A program made the position numbers and the translations under genes. A model generated the notes under the pieces. The model was given only the letters and a program-made list of their open reading frames with translations. It was not told the DNA's origin and did no database searches. This document shows, one piece after another, positions 45,954 to 53,857 of a stretch of DNA of 64,000 bases. Numbering within the stretch: the stretch's first letter is position 1; every line of letters begins with the position of its first letter. The stretch covers positions 1,457,086 to 1,521,085 of the forward strand of contig NZ_SJPM01000001.1 in the NCBI RefSeq assembly GCF_007859915.1. The letters run 5' to 3'. This stretch comes from Neorhodopirellula pilleata. GTDB lineage: Bacteria; Planctomycetota; Planctomycetia; Pirellulales; Pirellulaceae.

Positions 45954-46574
45954 ATGCGAGTGATGACACCAACACCTGAAACGAGCGAGAGTCTGCTGAT
46001 TCGCGTCCGCGATCCTGAGGATCGTGCGGCTTGGGATCGGTTTGATGCGATCTATCGTCCGGTGGTCTATCGGGTTGCTCGGCGAGCGGGCTGGCAGCAC
46101 TGCGACGCCGAAGATCTGACGCAGCGAGTGATGGTATCGGTTGCCAAAGCGGTGCCGGAGTGGCGAAAGGATCACAGCAAAGGTGGCTTCCGAAGTTGGT
46201 TGTACGCGATCGCTCGAAACGCATTGATTAGCACGTTGCGAAAGTCGGGACGTGAGCCAGCGGGCGGCGGCAGTGAGTTTTTACTGCAATCGCAAACAAT
46301 CGAAGGACCGGCAAGCGAACTGGAGCGTTTGATCGACCAGGAACATCATCGCAGCCTGCTGCGTCGAGCCGCCGAACTGGTTCGCGATGAATTCAAGGAC
46401 ACGTCTTGGCAAGCGTTCTGGTTGACCACGCTCGGCGAACTCTCGGTTCCCGAGGCAGCCGAAAAATTGCAGCTCTCGACCGGCGCGGTCTACGCGGCTC
46501 GCAGTCGGATTCTACGTCGACTGCAGGAAGTGGCTGGGCAATACGATCACGAAGAAAAGGCGACGCAATCATGA
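45954..46574 (+). CDS. ECF sigma factor 6 (paired with kinase 4)
   Basis: The product is 206 residues from ATG 45954; a second ATG at 45963 is possible. Upstream AGAGG is about seven bases from the first ATG. Region 2 has DRAAWDRFDAIYRPVVYRVARRAGWQHCDAEDLTQRVMVSVAKAV and GFRSWLYAIARNALISTL. Region 4 has VRDEFKDTSWQAFWLTTLGELSVPEAAEKLQLSTGAVYAARSRILRRL. It has TPETSESLLIRVRDPEDR at the start, parallel to PETR in sigma 2, 3 and 5. The end overlaps kinase 4 as ATGA. It is the last of the six sigma factors in the array. Confidence 0.92.
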   Translation: MRVMTPTPETSESLLIRVRDPEDRAAWDRFDAIYRPVVYRVARRAGWQHCDAEDLTQRVMVSVAKAVPEWRKDHSKGGFRSWLYAIARNALISTLRKSGREPAGGGSEFLLQSQTIEGPASELERLIDQEHHRSLLRRAAELVRDEFKDTSWQAFWLTTLGELSVPEAAEKLQLSTGAVYAARSRILRRLQEVAGQYDHEEKATQS

Positions 46575-49500
46575 ATCGACAACAGCTTCAAACGCAATGC
46601 AACCCCGACGCATTGGAACAGTTTCTCCAAGGGACGCTTGGCGGCAGCGAAGCCGAAGTGCTGGAACTGCACTTGACGCAGTGCGAGTCGTGTGCCGAGC
46701 AAATCCAACTTGCCGCCCAACGCGATGTGTCATGGCAGGAAGCTCAAAACCTGCTGGCAGCCGACGAGTACGACAGCCCTGAACAGGTCTCTGCAATCAC
46801 GTCGCTGCTATCAGGCGAACAGGATTCCATCACCAAGCAACAAACGGCCGACGTGCTCTCTCGCGAGATACGTGGCTGGCTCGATCCAACCGACGATCCG
46901 CAGTCGTTAGGTCGATTTGCGGGATACGAGATTGTCGGTATCGTCGGCCATGGTGGCATGGGGATCGTGCTAAAGGGTTTTGAGTCGTCGCTCAACCGTT
47001 ACGTCGCTATCAAAGTTCTAGCGCCTCGTTTGGCAACGAACGGTAATGCACGCAAACGATTCGCTCGCGAAGCCCAAGCCGCAGCGGCGGTTCGGCACGA
47101 CAACGTGATCGCGATCCATCGTGTCGACGACTGGCACGGCTTGCCATTCTTGGTGATGCCCTACGTCGGCGGAATCTCATTGCAAAAACGTATCGATACC
47201 GAAGGCTCGTTGAACATCGAGCAGACGCTACGAGTCGGCGTACAAATCGCATCGGGACTCGCTGCCGCTCACGCCCAGGGCCTAGTGCATCGCGACATCA
47301 AACCGGCGAACATTTTGTTGGAGCAGGGAGTCGAACGTGTTACCATCACCGACTTCGGCTTGGCTCGCGCAGCCGACGATGCTTCAGTGACTCGCACGGG
47401 AGTGATCGCAGGCACGCCGCAGTACATGTCACCCGAACAAGCCGACGCTCGGCAGATCGACGCCCGCAGCGATTTGTTCAGTCTCGGTAGCGTGCTTTAT
47501 GCGATGGCTACTGGCCGCCCACCTTTTCGCGGCGACCACAGCTTTGAAGTGCTCAAACGCATCGTCAACGAGCCTGCACGCCCCATGCGAGAGATCGAAG
47601 CGTCAGTTCCCGAATGGTTCGAGCAACTGGTCGCTCGCCTGCACTGCAAATTCCCCAACGACCGTTTTGATTCCGCCGAGCAAGTGGCCGATCTACTCGA
47701 AGACTGCCTCGCCCACGTCCAGCAACCAACCACAACCCCGCTCCCCGAAGCCGTCACGAATCCCGTAGCGGAAGTCGTCAAGAGTTTCGGCTCTCGCAGT
47801 GCAAACCCCGCATCCGAAAGTCTTGACGACTTCCGCTACCCACCGATCGGCAAACTGATTGCCGCTGCCGCCTTCGGATTCTCGCTGATCTTCGCAGGCG
47901 TGTTGATCGTGCTGGAATTGAACAAAGGCACGCTGACGATTGAAAGTAGCAGTGACCAGGAAGTCCCGATCCGCATCATGCGAGGCGACAAAGTTGTCCA
48001 GCAGTTGTCGGTCACTGAGGACGGCGTGACAACGCGATTGAAGGCCGGTAAATACATCATTGAGATTGTCCAGGGCATCGACGGCTACCAGCTCACAGGC
48101 AACCAAGTCACGCTGAACCGAGGCGAGAACTGGATTGCCAAAATTACGCAGTCGAGGGACGAGGCAAGCCCTCTGAAAAACAATGTTCCATTTGCGTCGC
48201 AAGCTGATGTCGAAACTCGAGAGGGATTGCTCGACGGTTCGTTCGTAACCATTCCTCTGAAGCTCGAGTGGCATCCAGAAGAAATGATGAAGCGTAATGT
48301 TGGACGTCGCTATCTGACTGTTCTAGCCGACGGAATCATAGCTCATGACACAGCATCAAACGCCATCGCGAAGGTTCAGTGGGGAATTGCCTACGACTGT
48401 CGTCTGGAGTCTTACGAAAAGGCGCCTGACGATGGGGCTGGATTTTGGAAGGCGCGGTTGTTCGTTCCCCGCAAAGCGATCTATTCGATCGGGGCGTTGT
48501 GGTACAAGGATACTATTCGCACGATGCGCATTGGTGATCGCCACACACCCGTTCCAGCACCCAGTCTGACGCAAGACGATCCGCAATCCGAAATAGAGGA
48601 AGCCATAGCAGACGGCCACAGCTTGCGATTGGTGAACGTCGAATTTGAAGCACAAGGCGAATCATCAGGTAGGGCTGCTGACAAAGGTGCCGCCCATCTA
48701 AAAAAGTCGCCTAACGTCGTCGTCGTGGGGGGGGACGAGCAGACCCAGAAAGCTGTCCAGAAACGCGTTTTGCAGCTGATTGAGGAAGTGACTCAGCAAT
48801 GGGGTGGTCCCCTGCAACAAAAGATTCGGGCGGGAGAGCATCCTCCGATCAAGATCGTCATACAGCTCCAGTCGACGAAGGGGCTTGGCACCATCGTTGG
48901 AGCCTCCACGATCGTCCATCATGGGACGCTTCCCGAATTGCTCGACACGCATCTCCCCACCTTGATCGTCCGCCTCGTTCTAAATCAACGCATCAACTTT
49001 GTCTTGCCCGAATGGTTGAGTAACGGTATTCGCACCGGCATGACGGAGCAGGACTCGGGAAATCAGTGGGCGACCTTGCGACGAGTTCGTGACACAAAGC
49101 AGTTGATGCCACTACAGGACCTACTGAAGCACTCAGTCGCTACCGTCGGGCCCAATACTCCGAGCGGCGCGAAGAAGCGTCAAGCTGACGAGAATTTCGT
49201 CGCTCAATCAACTGCCTTCTGCCAGTTTTTCGTCGATCTATGGGGAAACGAAGCGCTCGTCCATTTTGTGATCTCGTTGCAAGAGAGCGAAGTGGCTGCT
49301 TTAGAGCCTTTGGACATCGACTCGCTCACTGTGTTGGAGCGTAAGTTTCATTCGTGGATTCAGAAGAAAACGCTGGCCAAAGAAGCGGTGTCGAACACTG
49401 CTAACCCTCGAGGCGAATCCCAACGTAGCGAAAACGATGGAGCGATAGCCTCAAGCCTAGCACCGACGCTGGCGGAGGCGACGAAGCAGTTTAACGAGCA

Positions 49501-51538
49501 ATCGGCTGAGGATCGTCGAATACTTTTCGATCCGCCGATTCCAGATTTGACCGAGGCGGAATTGCGTGATGGGTTTCGTATCGCATCTCAAGAGTACGAT
49601 CAAGATGGCGAGCATGATATCGCGAAAGCACTCGCGAAGATCGCAGAAACGGGAAGGATGCCGGAGGGAGTAGGAAGCAATCTGGTTGCGTCTGGAACGG
49701 TATCGCGCGACGAAAACGGTGAAATCGAGAATCGACAAATCGTCCCTGGTTTAATCATTCAGCGTGACGCATCATCGCATCGTTTGGTGTTACTGAAATC
49801 ACTGTCGCTTCGTTATCGAAACGATGGAACATCCTCAACGAAATACGGCGATCAGGGCGGGCAGGTCAGCAAGAGCTTACAGAATGACATTCAAGGAAAC
49901 TGGATCGTCGAGTCACTCGTTGATGGATTCAAGCCCCATGACGATGAATTGCGACCGATGCGGATGAAGATCGACGGCGACCTCATGCTGGTCACTGTCA
50001 ATTCAGTAATCTGGGAAAGCCCAATCAGGTTGACTTGGCCAAAGGCTGGGGCGGATGTCCTGTCAGCGAACGCACCTCAGGCAATCGACCTGACGTTTGA
50101 CCCCAATGGCGAACCGAAAGGGAAGCCGGATCTTTATCAAGGAGTCATTCAGTGCGATGGTGATACGCTGACGATCTGTTTTGCAGAATCGTTTCGACCG
50201 AAACGTGTTATTCAAGGCTCAAACGTCTACTACCTGAAATGCCGCCGCGAAAAGGCGCGCAAGAATACCGATAGCGACGACAGTGCCGTTTTTCCAGACG
50301 GTTGGAAACCTGGCGAAAACCCTGACGCACTCGCTGCGATGAAGGGTTGGGTGGTCGCCTGGGATGTCCGAGCGGCTCAATCAATTGGGGGTGGGAAGCC
50401 AGGAGCCATCTTACGAATGTTTCCAGATGGACGCATTGCGGCTGTCTACGGTGTGAATGCGCCACTGGTAAAAACCCGAGTCTCGCCAAAACAAGTGGAG
50501 AAACTTGTCGAAGAATTGAAGCAGCGGGGAAGCAGGCGAGAGATCGACAAGTTGTTTCCAATTAAGAATAAACACCCAATGCTCGCGCAGGACTACGCTG
50601 CGCTGCAATCTAATCTGGAAACCACTGCCAAAGAGTTGAACATCGGAGATCCTCTGCCTTACTCACTTTGGGACCAAACGGGCAATCGAGTCACAGTGGT
50701 CGACGATGGCGAGTTGTATGACCTGATGAACATAGAGCCGCAACATCCTGAACGTGTCGACCCGGCGATACCAGCGGGGATCGCCGGCTTGTCAAAGGAC
50801 ATGCAGCGTCAACTCCTGGGGTTCGTTTATCTAGCCACTGTCGGCGGGAACGAGGCGTTGTCCGAATGTCTTTCGTTTGCCAGTGCAGAGTTACACGAGC
50901 AAGACGAAAACACTCCGATTCAGCTATCAATGTCACATGTCCATTGGTTATCGCGAACACGCACTGGCGTTGAAGCCATGTTTCACTTTACCGCTGACTC
51001 AACGAAACTGAGTTTTCCATCAGGCCAAATCCTGGTCAGTCGTGCCGAAGGCGGACGTTGGAAAGTCAAGAATGCCGAGTATTGGCGCGATGCCGAAACA
51101 TGCGAGCGATGGGGAGAAGACGTTGCAATGACGGAACTCGAAGGCGTTTGGCACCTGGAGTCTGCGGTTGATGCTGATGGCAAGGCACGCAAAATCACCC
51201 GGCCCGATCACTGGACGTTTCGTGGCAATCGACTGCACTTTGAGTTCGCAACAGCAGGCCACTTCGCGTGCGATGTGGAGGTCGATCCGACGGCAGGCAC
51301 GATCCGTTGGCTCCAGGACGGCAAGGACCGATTTAGCAAAGCGGACTACAAGTTGGAGGGAAACCGTTTGACGATCAACGAGCGTCCAACACAGAAAAAG
51401 ATTCTGCTGCGCGGACGGGCGGCGAAGACCCGGTCGGAGCAAACACAGCCCGAGAAACAAAGCTACGATGGGAAGTCTGCGACGGATCGTTCGGACAACG
51501 CCGCTCAAGCACCAAAGAGTGTACCGAGTACCAAATAA
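46571..51538 (+). CDS. Kinase 4: zinc anti-sigma motif, Ser/Thr kinase, membrane segment, peptidase-like ectodomain
   Basis: From ATG 46571 the product is 1655 residues; the longer frame from 46406 is excluded because it overlaps sigma 6. H-x3-C-x2-C is HLTQCESC (about 34-41). The kinase domain (about 116-383) has GHGGMGIV, AIKVLA, HRDIKPAN, DFG, GTPQYMSPEQ and the shared LLEDCLAHVQQPT. The membrane segment lies at about 430-450. Outside are a region of about 740-933 resembling a zincin-type peptidase (LPEWLSNGIRTGM) but with no HExxH helix, one repeat module (about 990-1087), a TIGR03067-like domain (about 1105-1230), an alpha/beta domain (about 1240-1370) and a final TIGR03067-like domain (about 1517-1615). 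It presumably controls sigma 6 and reads an envelope signal through a catalytically dead peptidase fold. Confidence 0.92.
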   Translation: MNRQQLQTQCNPDALEQFLQGTLGGSEAEVLELHLTQCESCAEQIQLAAQRDVSWQEAQNLLAADEYDSPEQVSAITSLLSGEQDSITKQQTADVLSREIRGWLDPTDDPQSLGRFAGYEIVGIVGHGGMGIVLKGFESSLNRYVAIKVLAPRLATNGNARKRFAREAQAAAAVRHDNVIAIHRVDDWHGLPFLVMPYVGGISLQKRIDTEGSLNIEQTLRVGVQIASGLAAAHAQGLVHRDIKPANILLEQGVERVTITDFGLARAADDASVTRTGVIAGTPQYMSPEQADARQIDARSDLFSLGSVLYAMATGRPPFRGDHSFEVLKRIVNEPARPMREIEASVPEWFEQLVARLHCKFPNDRFDSAEQVADLLEDCLAHVQQPTTTPLPEAVTNPVAEVVKSFGSRSANPASESLDDFRYPPIGKLIAAAAFGFSLIFAGVLIVLELNKGTLTIESSSDQEVPIRIMRGDKVVQQLSVTEDGVTTRLKAGKYIIEIVQGIDGYQLTGNQVTLNRGENWIAKITQSRDEASPLKNNVPFASQADVETREGLLDGSFVTIPLKLEWHPEEMMKRNVGRRYLTVLADGIIAHDTASNAIAKVQWGIAYDCRLESYEKAPDDGAGFWKARLFVPRKAIYSIGALWYKDTIRTMRIGDRHTPVPAPSLTQDDPQSEIEEAIADGHSLRLVNVEFEAQGESSGRAADKGAAHLKKSPNVVVVGGDEQTQKAVQKRVLQLIEEVTQQWGGPLQQKIRAGEHPPIKIVIQLQSTKGLGTIVGASTIVHHGTLPELLDTHLPTLIVRLVLNQRINFVLPEWLSNGIRTGMTEQDSGNQWATLRRVRDTKQLMPLQDLLKHSVATVGPNTPSGAKKRQADENFVAQSTAFCQFFVDLWGNEALVHFVISLQESEVAALEPLDIDSLTVLERKFHSWIQKKTLAKEAVSNTANPRGESQRSENDGAIASSLAPTLAEATKQFNEQSAEDRRILFDPPIPDLTEAELRDGFRIASQEYDQDGEHDIAKALAKIAETGRMPEGVGSNLVASGTVSRDENGEIENRQIVPGLIIQRDASSHRLVLLKSLSLRYRNDGTSSTKYGDQGGQVSKSLQNDIQGNWIVESLVDGFKPHDDELRPMRMKIDGDLMLVTVNSVIWESPIRLTWPKAGADVLSANAPQAIDLTFDPNGEPKGKPDLYQGVIQCDGDTLTICFAESFRPKRVIQGSNVYYLKCRREKARKNTDSDDSAVFPDGWKPGENPDALAAMKGWVVAWDVRAAQSIGGGKPGAILRMFPDGRIAAVYGVNAPLVKTRVSPKQVEKLVEELKQRGSRREIDKLFPIKNKHPMLAQDYAALQSNLETTAKELNIGDPLPYSLWDQTGNRVTVVDDGELYDLMNIEPQHPERVDPAIPAGIAGLSKDMQRQLLGFVYLATVGGNEALSECLSFASAELHEQDENTPIQLSMSHVHWLSRTRTGVEAMFHFTADSTKLSFPSGQILVSRAEGGRWKVKNAEYWRDAETCERWGEDVAMTELEGVWHLESAVDADGKARKITRPDHWTFRGNRLHFEFATAGHFACDVEVDPTAGTIRWLQDGKDRFSKADYKLEGNRLTINERPTQKKILLRGRAAKTRSEQTQPEKQSYDGKSATDRSDNAAQAPKSVPSTK

Positions 51539-51945
51539 TGTGCCGGGGGAATTTCTGATCCAGAATTCACTCATGTCTCGAAAGGAGACTTCTGGCGATT
51601 TCCACTACAAATTGAGAGAATAATTGGCCCTGCGACGAATTCGGAGAATCTTGCCGCTGTGGTTGACCGAAGACCTCGCCATCTCACTGGACTTAGAAAC
51701 CAGCTACGAGCAAACCTGTCGCGATCTGCGCATTGCGTAGTCAGGCGAGCAGCAGAAAAACACACCAATCCCAACTCGATGCGTGAGTTTAGTTTCGCTT
51801 CCGCCGGGCTTGTCCGGCCGGAGTAACAAGTAGCAGCGACCACCGTCAAGTCCCTTTCGCTAATTCTAAAGCCCTAGAAATAGGGTTGCCCCTGCGGACT
51901 CACGTCACTATTCTCTAGTTATCTAGAAAACCAGTCAGGGAGCGA
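51539..51945. other. Intergenic region between kinase 4 and blaI
   Basis: A frame from about 51624 to 51740 reads LALRRIRRILPLWLTEDLAISLDLETSYEQ in part and ends at a stop; it may be a gene remnant but is unrecognised. A diverged REP copy lies at about 51799-51824, and the candidate BlaI operator at 51914-51927. Confidence 0.4.
51914..51927. promoter_or_regulatory. Candidate BlaI operator
   Basis: TCTAG-N4-CTAGA is a perfect dyad 21 bases upstream of the blaI start codon. BlaI/MecI dimers bind short AT-rich palindromes in their own promoters, so position and symmetry fit autoregulation. The exact sequence differs from the staphylococcal TACA/TGTA operator. Confidence 0.45.
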
Positions 51946-51948
51946 GTG

Positions 51949-52350
51949 ATGGCGAGACCGAATTCGGAGCATCCGACGGAGCTGGAGCTGCAAATACTGA
52001 AAGTGCTGTGGGACGCGGAGCCGATGACGGTTCGCCAGGTGCGTGAATCTCTGGCCAATGACGGTCGAAAGCTGGCGCATACCACGTTGATCACGATGCT
52101 GAGCACGATGGTCGACAAGGGGCAGGTCGAAAAGCTGAATCCGATGCAAGGTAAGGCGTTTCGGTTCTCGCCGCTGATCGGTCGCGACGATGTCTCCAAG
52201 GGTATGCTGGGCGATTTGGTGGAACGAGTTTTCGATGGCTCGGCGGAGGCGGTGATGCTGAGCCTCTTCGATGTGACGCAGTCCGATGAAACGGAGTTGG
52301 CGAGCCTTCGTAAGTTGTTGAACAAGAAGATGCGGGAGGCCCGATCATGA
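51949..52350 (+). CDS. blaI: BlaI/MecI-family transcriptional repressor
   Basis: The product is 133 residues from ATG 51949, with AGGGAG seven bases upstream; a GTG at 51946 is less well spaced. The winged-helix domain is typical: PTELELQILKVLWDAEPMTVRQVRESL, then HTTLITMLSTMVDKGQVEKL (about 8-75). The C-terminal dimerisation part (VSKGMLGDLVERVFDGSAEAVMLSLF) follows. BlaI proteins repress until a BlaR1-type membrane peptidase senses a signal and triggers cleavage. The classical cut site lies between domains; no sequence test of it is possible here. ATGA overlap couples it to the BlaR1-like gene, which is truncated. Confidence 0.92.
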   Translation: MARPNSEHPTELELQILKVLWDAEPMTVRQVRESLANDGRKLAHTTLITMLSTMVDKGQVEKLNPMQGKAFRFSPLIGRDDVSKGMLGDLVERVFDGSAEAVMLSLFDVTQSDETELASLRKLLNKKMREARS

Positions 52351-52994
52351 GCCAACTATCGGTCGATTGGTCTGAGTTGTCGTTGCAAGGGATGCTGACG
52401 TTCGGTCATTTCTTGTGGCAAGGTTGCCTCGTGGCACTCGTGCTGACGATTGTAGAACGATTGTCCTCAATCGTTTTGCGTAGCTCATCAAGTAGACGGT
52501 ACACGCTTGCTTGTCTCGCCTTCTTCGCTCTGCCGATTTGCGTTGCTTCGACTTTTGCCTGGGTACACAAATCGCGTGGGCCAGTTTTGTTGGTCGCAGG
52601 TTCTCCGGTCGAGTCACCGGCAACTCCCGTGGCAAGCGTCAGCGAACCGATCCCGCAAGACAACAGAGCGGACGTTCCGATGCTGCCGGCACCAGCGTTG
52701 CCTGCTGAGCCAGAGTCGCCAGTTGCAAGGCCGCTTGAAACACCTAGTCTTTCGGTGACGTCCGTCTCATGGACGCAGCAGATCCAATCGTATGCACCTT
52801 CCCTTCTGATCGCCTACGCCATCGGCGTCCTTTTGATGTTGGGACGATTTGGGCTGTCGGTTGTTGGCAGCTCACGGATACGGCGAACGGTTCAACCAAA
52901 CACGGACTCCAGACTGCTCAAAATCGTGACCCAGCAATCAGCACGAATGGGGCTGGGGAAGCGGCCAAATGGGTCAGGCGTCTTTGTTGACTAA
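52347..52994 (+). pseudogene. Truncated BlaR1/M56-type membrane protein
   Basis: The product is 215 residues: first membrane segments (LTFGHFLWQGCLVALVLTIV, about 15-36; LACLAFFALPICVASTFAW, about 53-73), a Pro/Ala/Val-rich loop (75-150) and another segment (about 152-172). The frame then continues RIRRTVQPNTDSRLLKIVTQQSARMGLGKRP and stops at 52992. In M56/BlaR1 proteins the catalytic HExxH helix comes about 50-80 residues further on, and it is absent here and in any nearby frame. The sensor cannot therefore cleave BlaI. It is either a broken gene or a relic whose loss leaves the repressor without an inducer pathway. Confidence 0.8.
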
Positions 52995-53086
52995 ACCTAC
53001 CTCTGCACCGGAGTGAAGTGGTGCTTCAAAGGGAGATCTTGGGGACACGACACTTTGCCAGCTCTTCCGCATGTAGCTTAACGGAG

Positions 53087-53590
53087 CTACATCCCTGATT
53101 CAACAAGAGTCGCCTGCACCGAAGCCTCGACGGCTTGGGTTTTGCCAGGTCTGGCGGCGTTTGCGATGAGAAAAGTGCCTGCCTCATCCACGATCGGCCT
53201 GTTGGGCCAATGAGCTGAAGTAATTAAGAGGCTTGATCCAAACCGAGTCGCCTTGTATCGATCTTGGAAAAAGCGACCGTGTTCTTCGTCCTCGCGGTTG
53301 GACCGCATTGCCACACGCTGGCACAGCAACCGCATCCACCAACTCAGATCACTCAAACGACGCCGAATCTCTTCACGCTTAATCGGACAACCGGCGATGG
53401 AGTTGATCTCCGGCTGGGTCGGTTTCATCGGCGAACCGTCCGCCTTGCGATGGTCAAAGTTCTTCCCAGAGACAGGATCAACGCCCATGAGAAAGCACCG
53501 TCTGACGGTACGGCTAAACACGTGTCCGACCGCGACTTCGCCCGGATCAAAAACTTCCGCTCGACTCATCCGTGCCATCACGCACCTCAT
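53087..53590 (-). pseudogene. Degenerate RAYT-like transposase with internal deletion
   Basis: The frame encodes 167 residues. It opens MARMSRAEVFDPGEVAVGHV, then FSRTVRRCFLMGVDPVSGKNFDHRK and later REEIRRRLSDLSWWMRLLCQRVAMRSNREDEEHGRFFQDRYKA. Both stretches are typical of the larger (about 320-residue) REP-type transposases of planctomycetes. The middle part, which should hold the HUH motif (SNHFHLV-type), is missing: FDHRK runs straight into ADGSPMKPTQPEIN. The normal C-terminal part with the catalytic region after RYKA is replaced by unrelated codons. It is inactive. Confidence 0.75.
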
Positions 53591-53697
53591 TGGCTACCAA
53601 TTCAGCAATTTCGACGTCGTCATGACTTCCGTCACAGGATGCCAAGTCAATTGCCTCTGCGGTGCTATGTCCCCAAGGTCTCTCCTCATCGAAACAC

Positions 53698-53846
53698 GAT
53701 GCGTGAGCGAGGGATGAGCCAATATCAATTATCCCTCGCTGACGCATCGGGTTACGAGAAAAGTGCAGTCTTCAAAATGCGTAAGCGAGGGATACTTAAA
53801 AAAGAATGAATGGCGTTCAATCCCTCGCTGACGCATCGGGTTACGA
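53698..53846. repeat. Two tandem palindromic repeats (GCGTNAGCGAGGGA family)
   Basis: Arms 53698-53715 and 53731-53748 pair with one mismatch; arms 53777-53793 and 53820-53836 pair with one mismatch. The right arms belong to an exact 26-base direct repeat (53732-53757 and 53821-53846). The pair lies just downstream of the degenerate RAYT-like gene, the place where REP doublets (BIME-like) are expected. Confidence 0.85.
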
Positions 53847-53857
53847 TGCCGACTGAA

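Noticed and set aside
46406..46570. Longer start for kinase 4
   Set aside because: It lies wholly within sigma 6; the ATGA overlap at 46571 and the paralogues support the later start.
53698..53846. Possible CRISPR array
   Set aside because: Only two repeat units, each palindromic with unequal spacing, and no cas genes nearby; these are REP elements.
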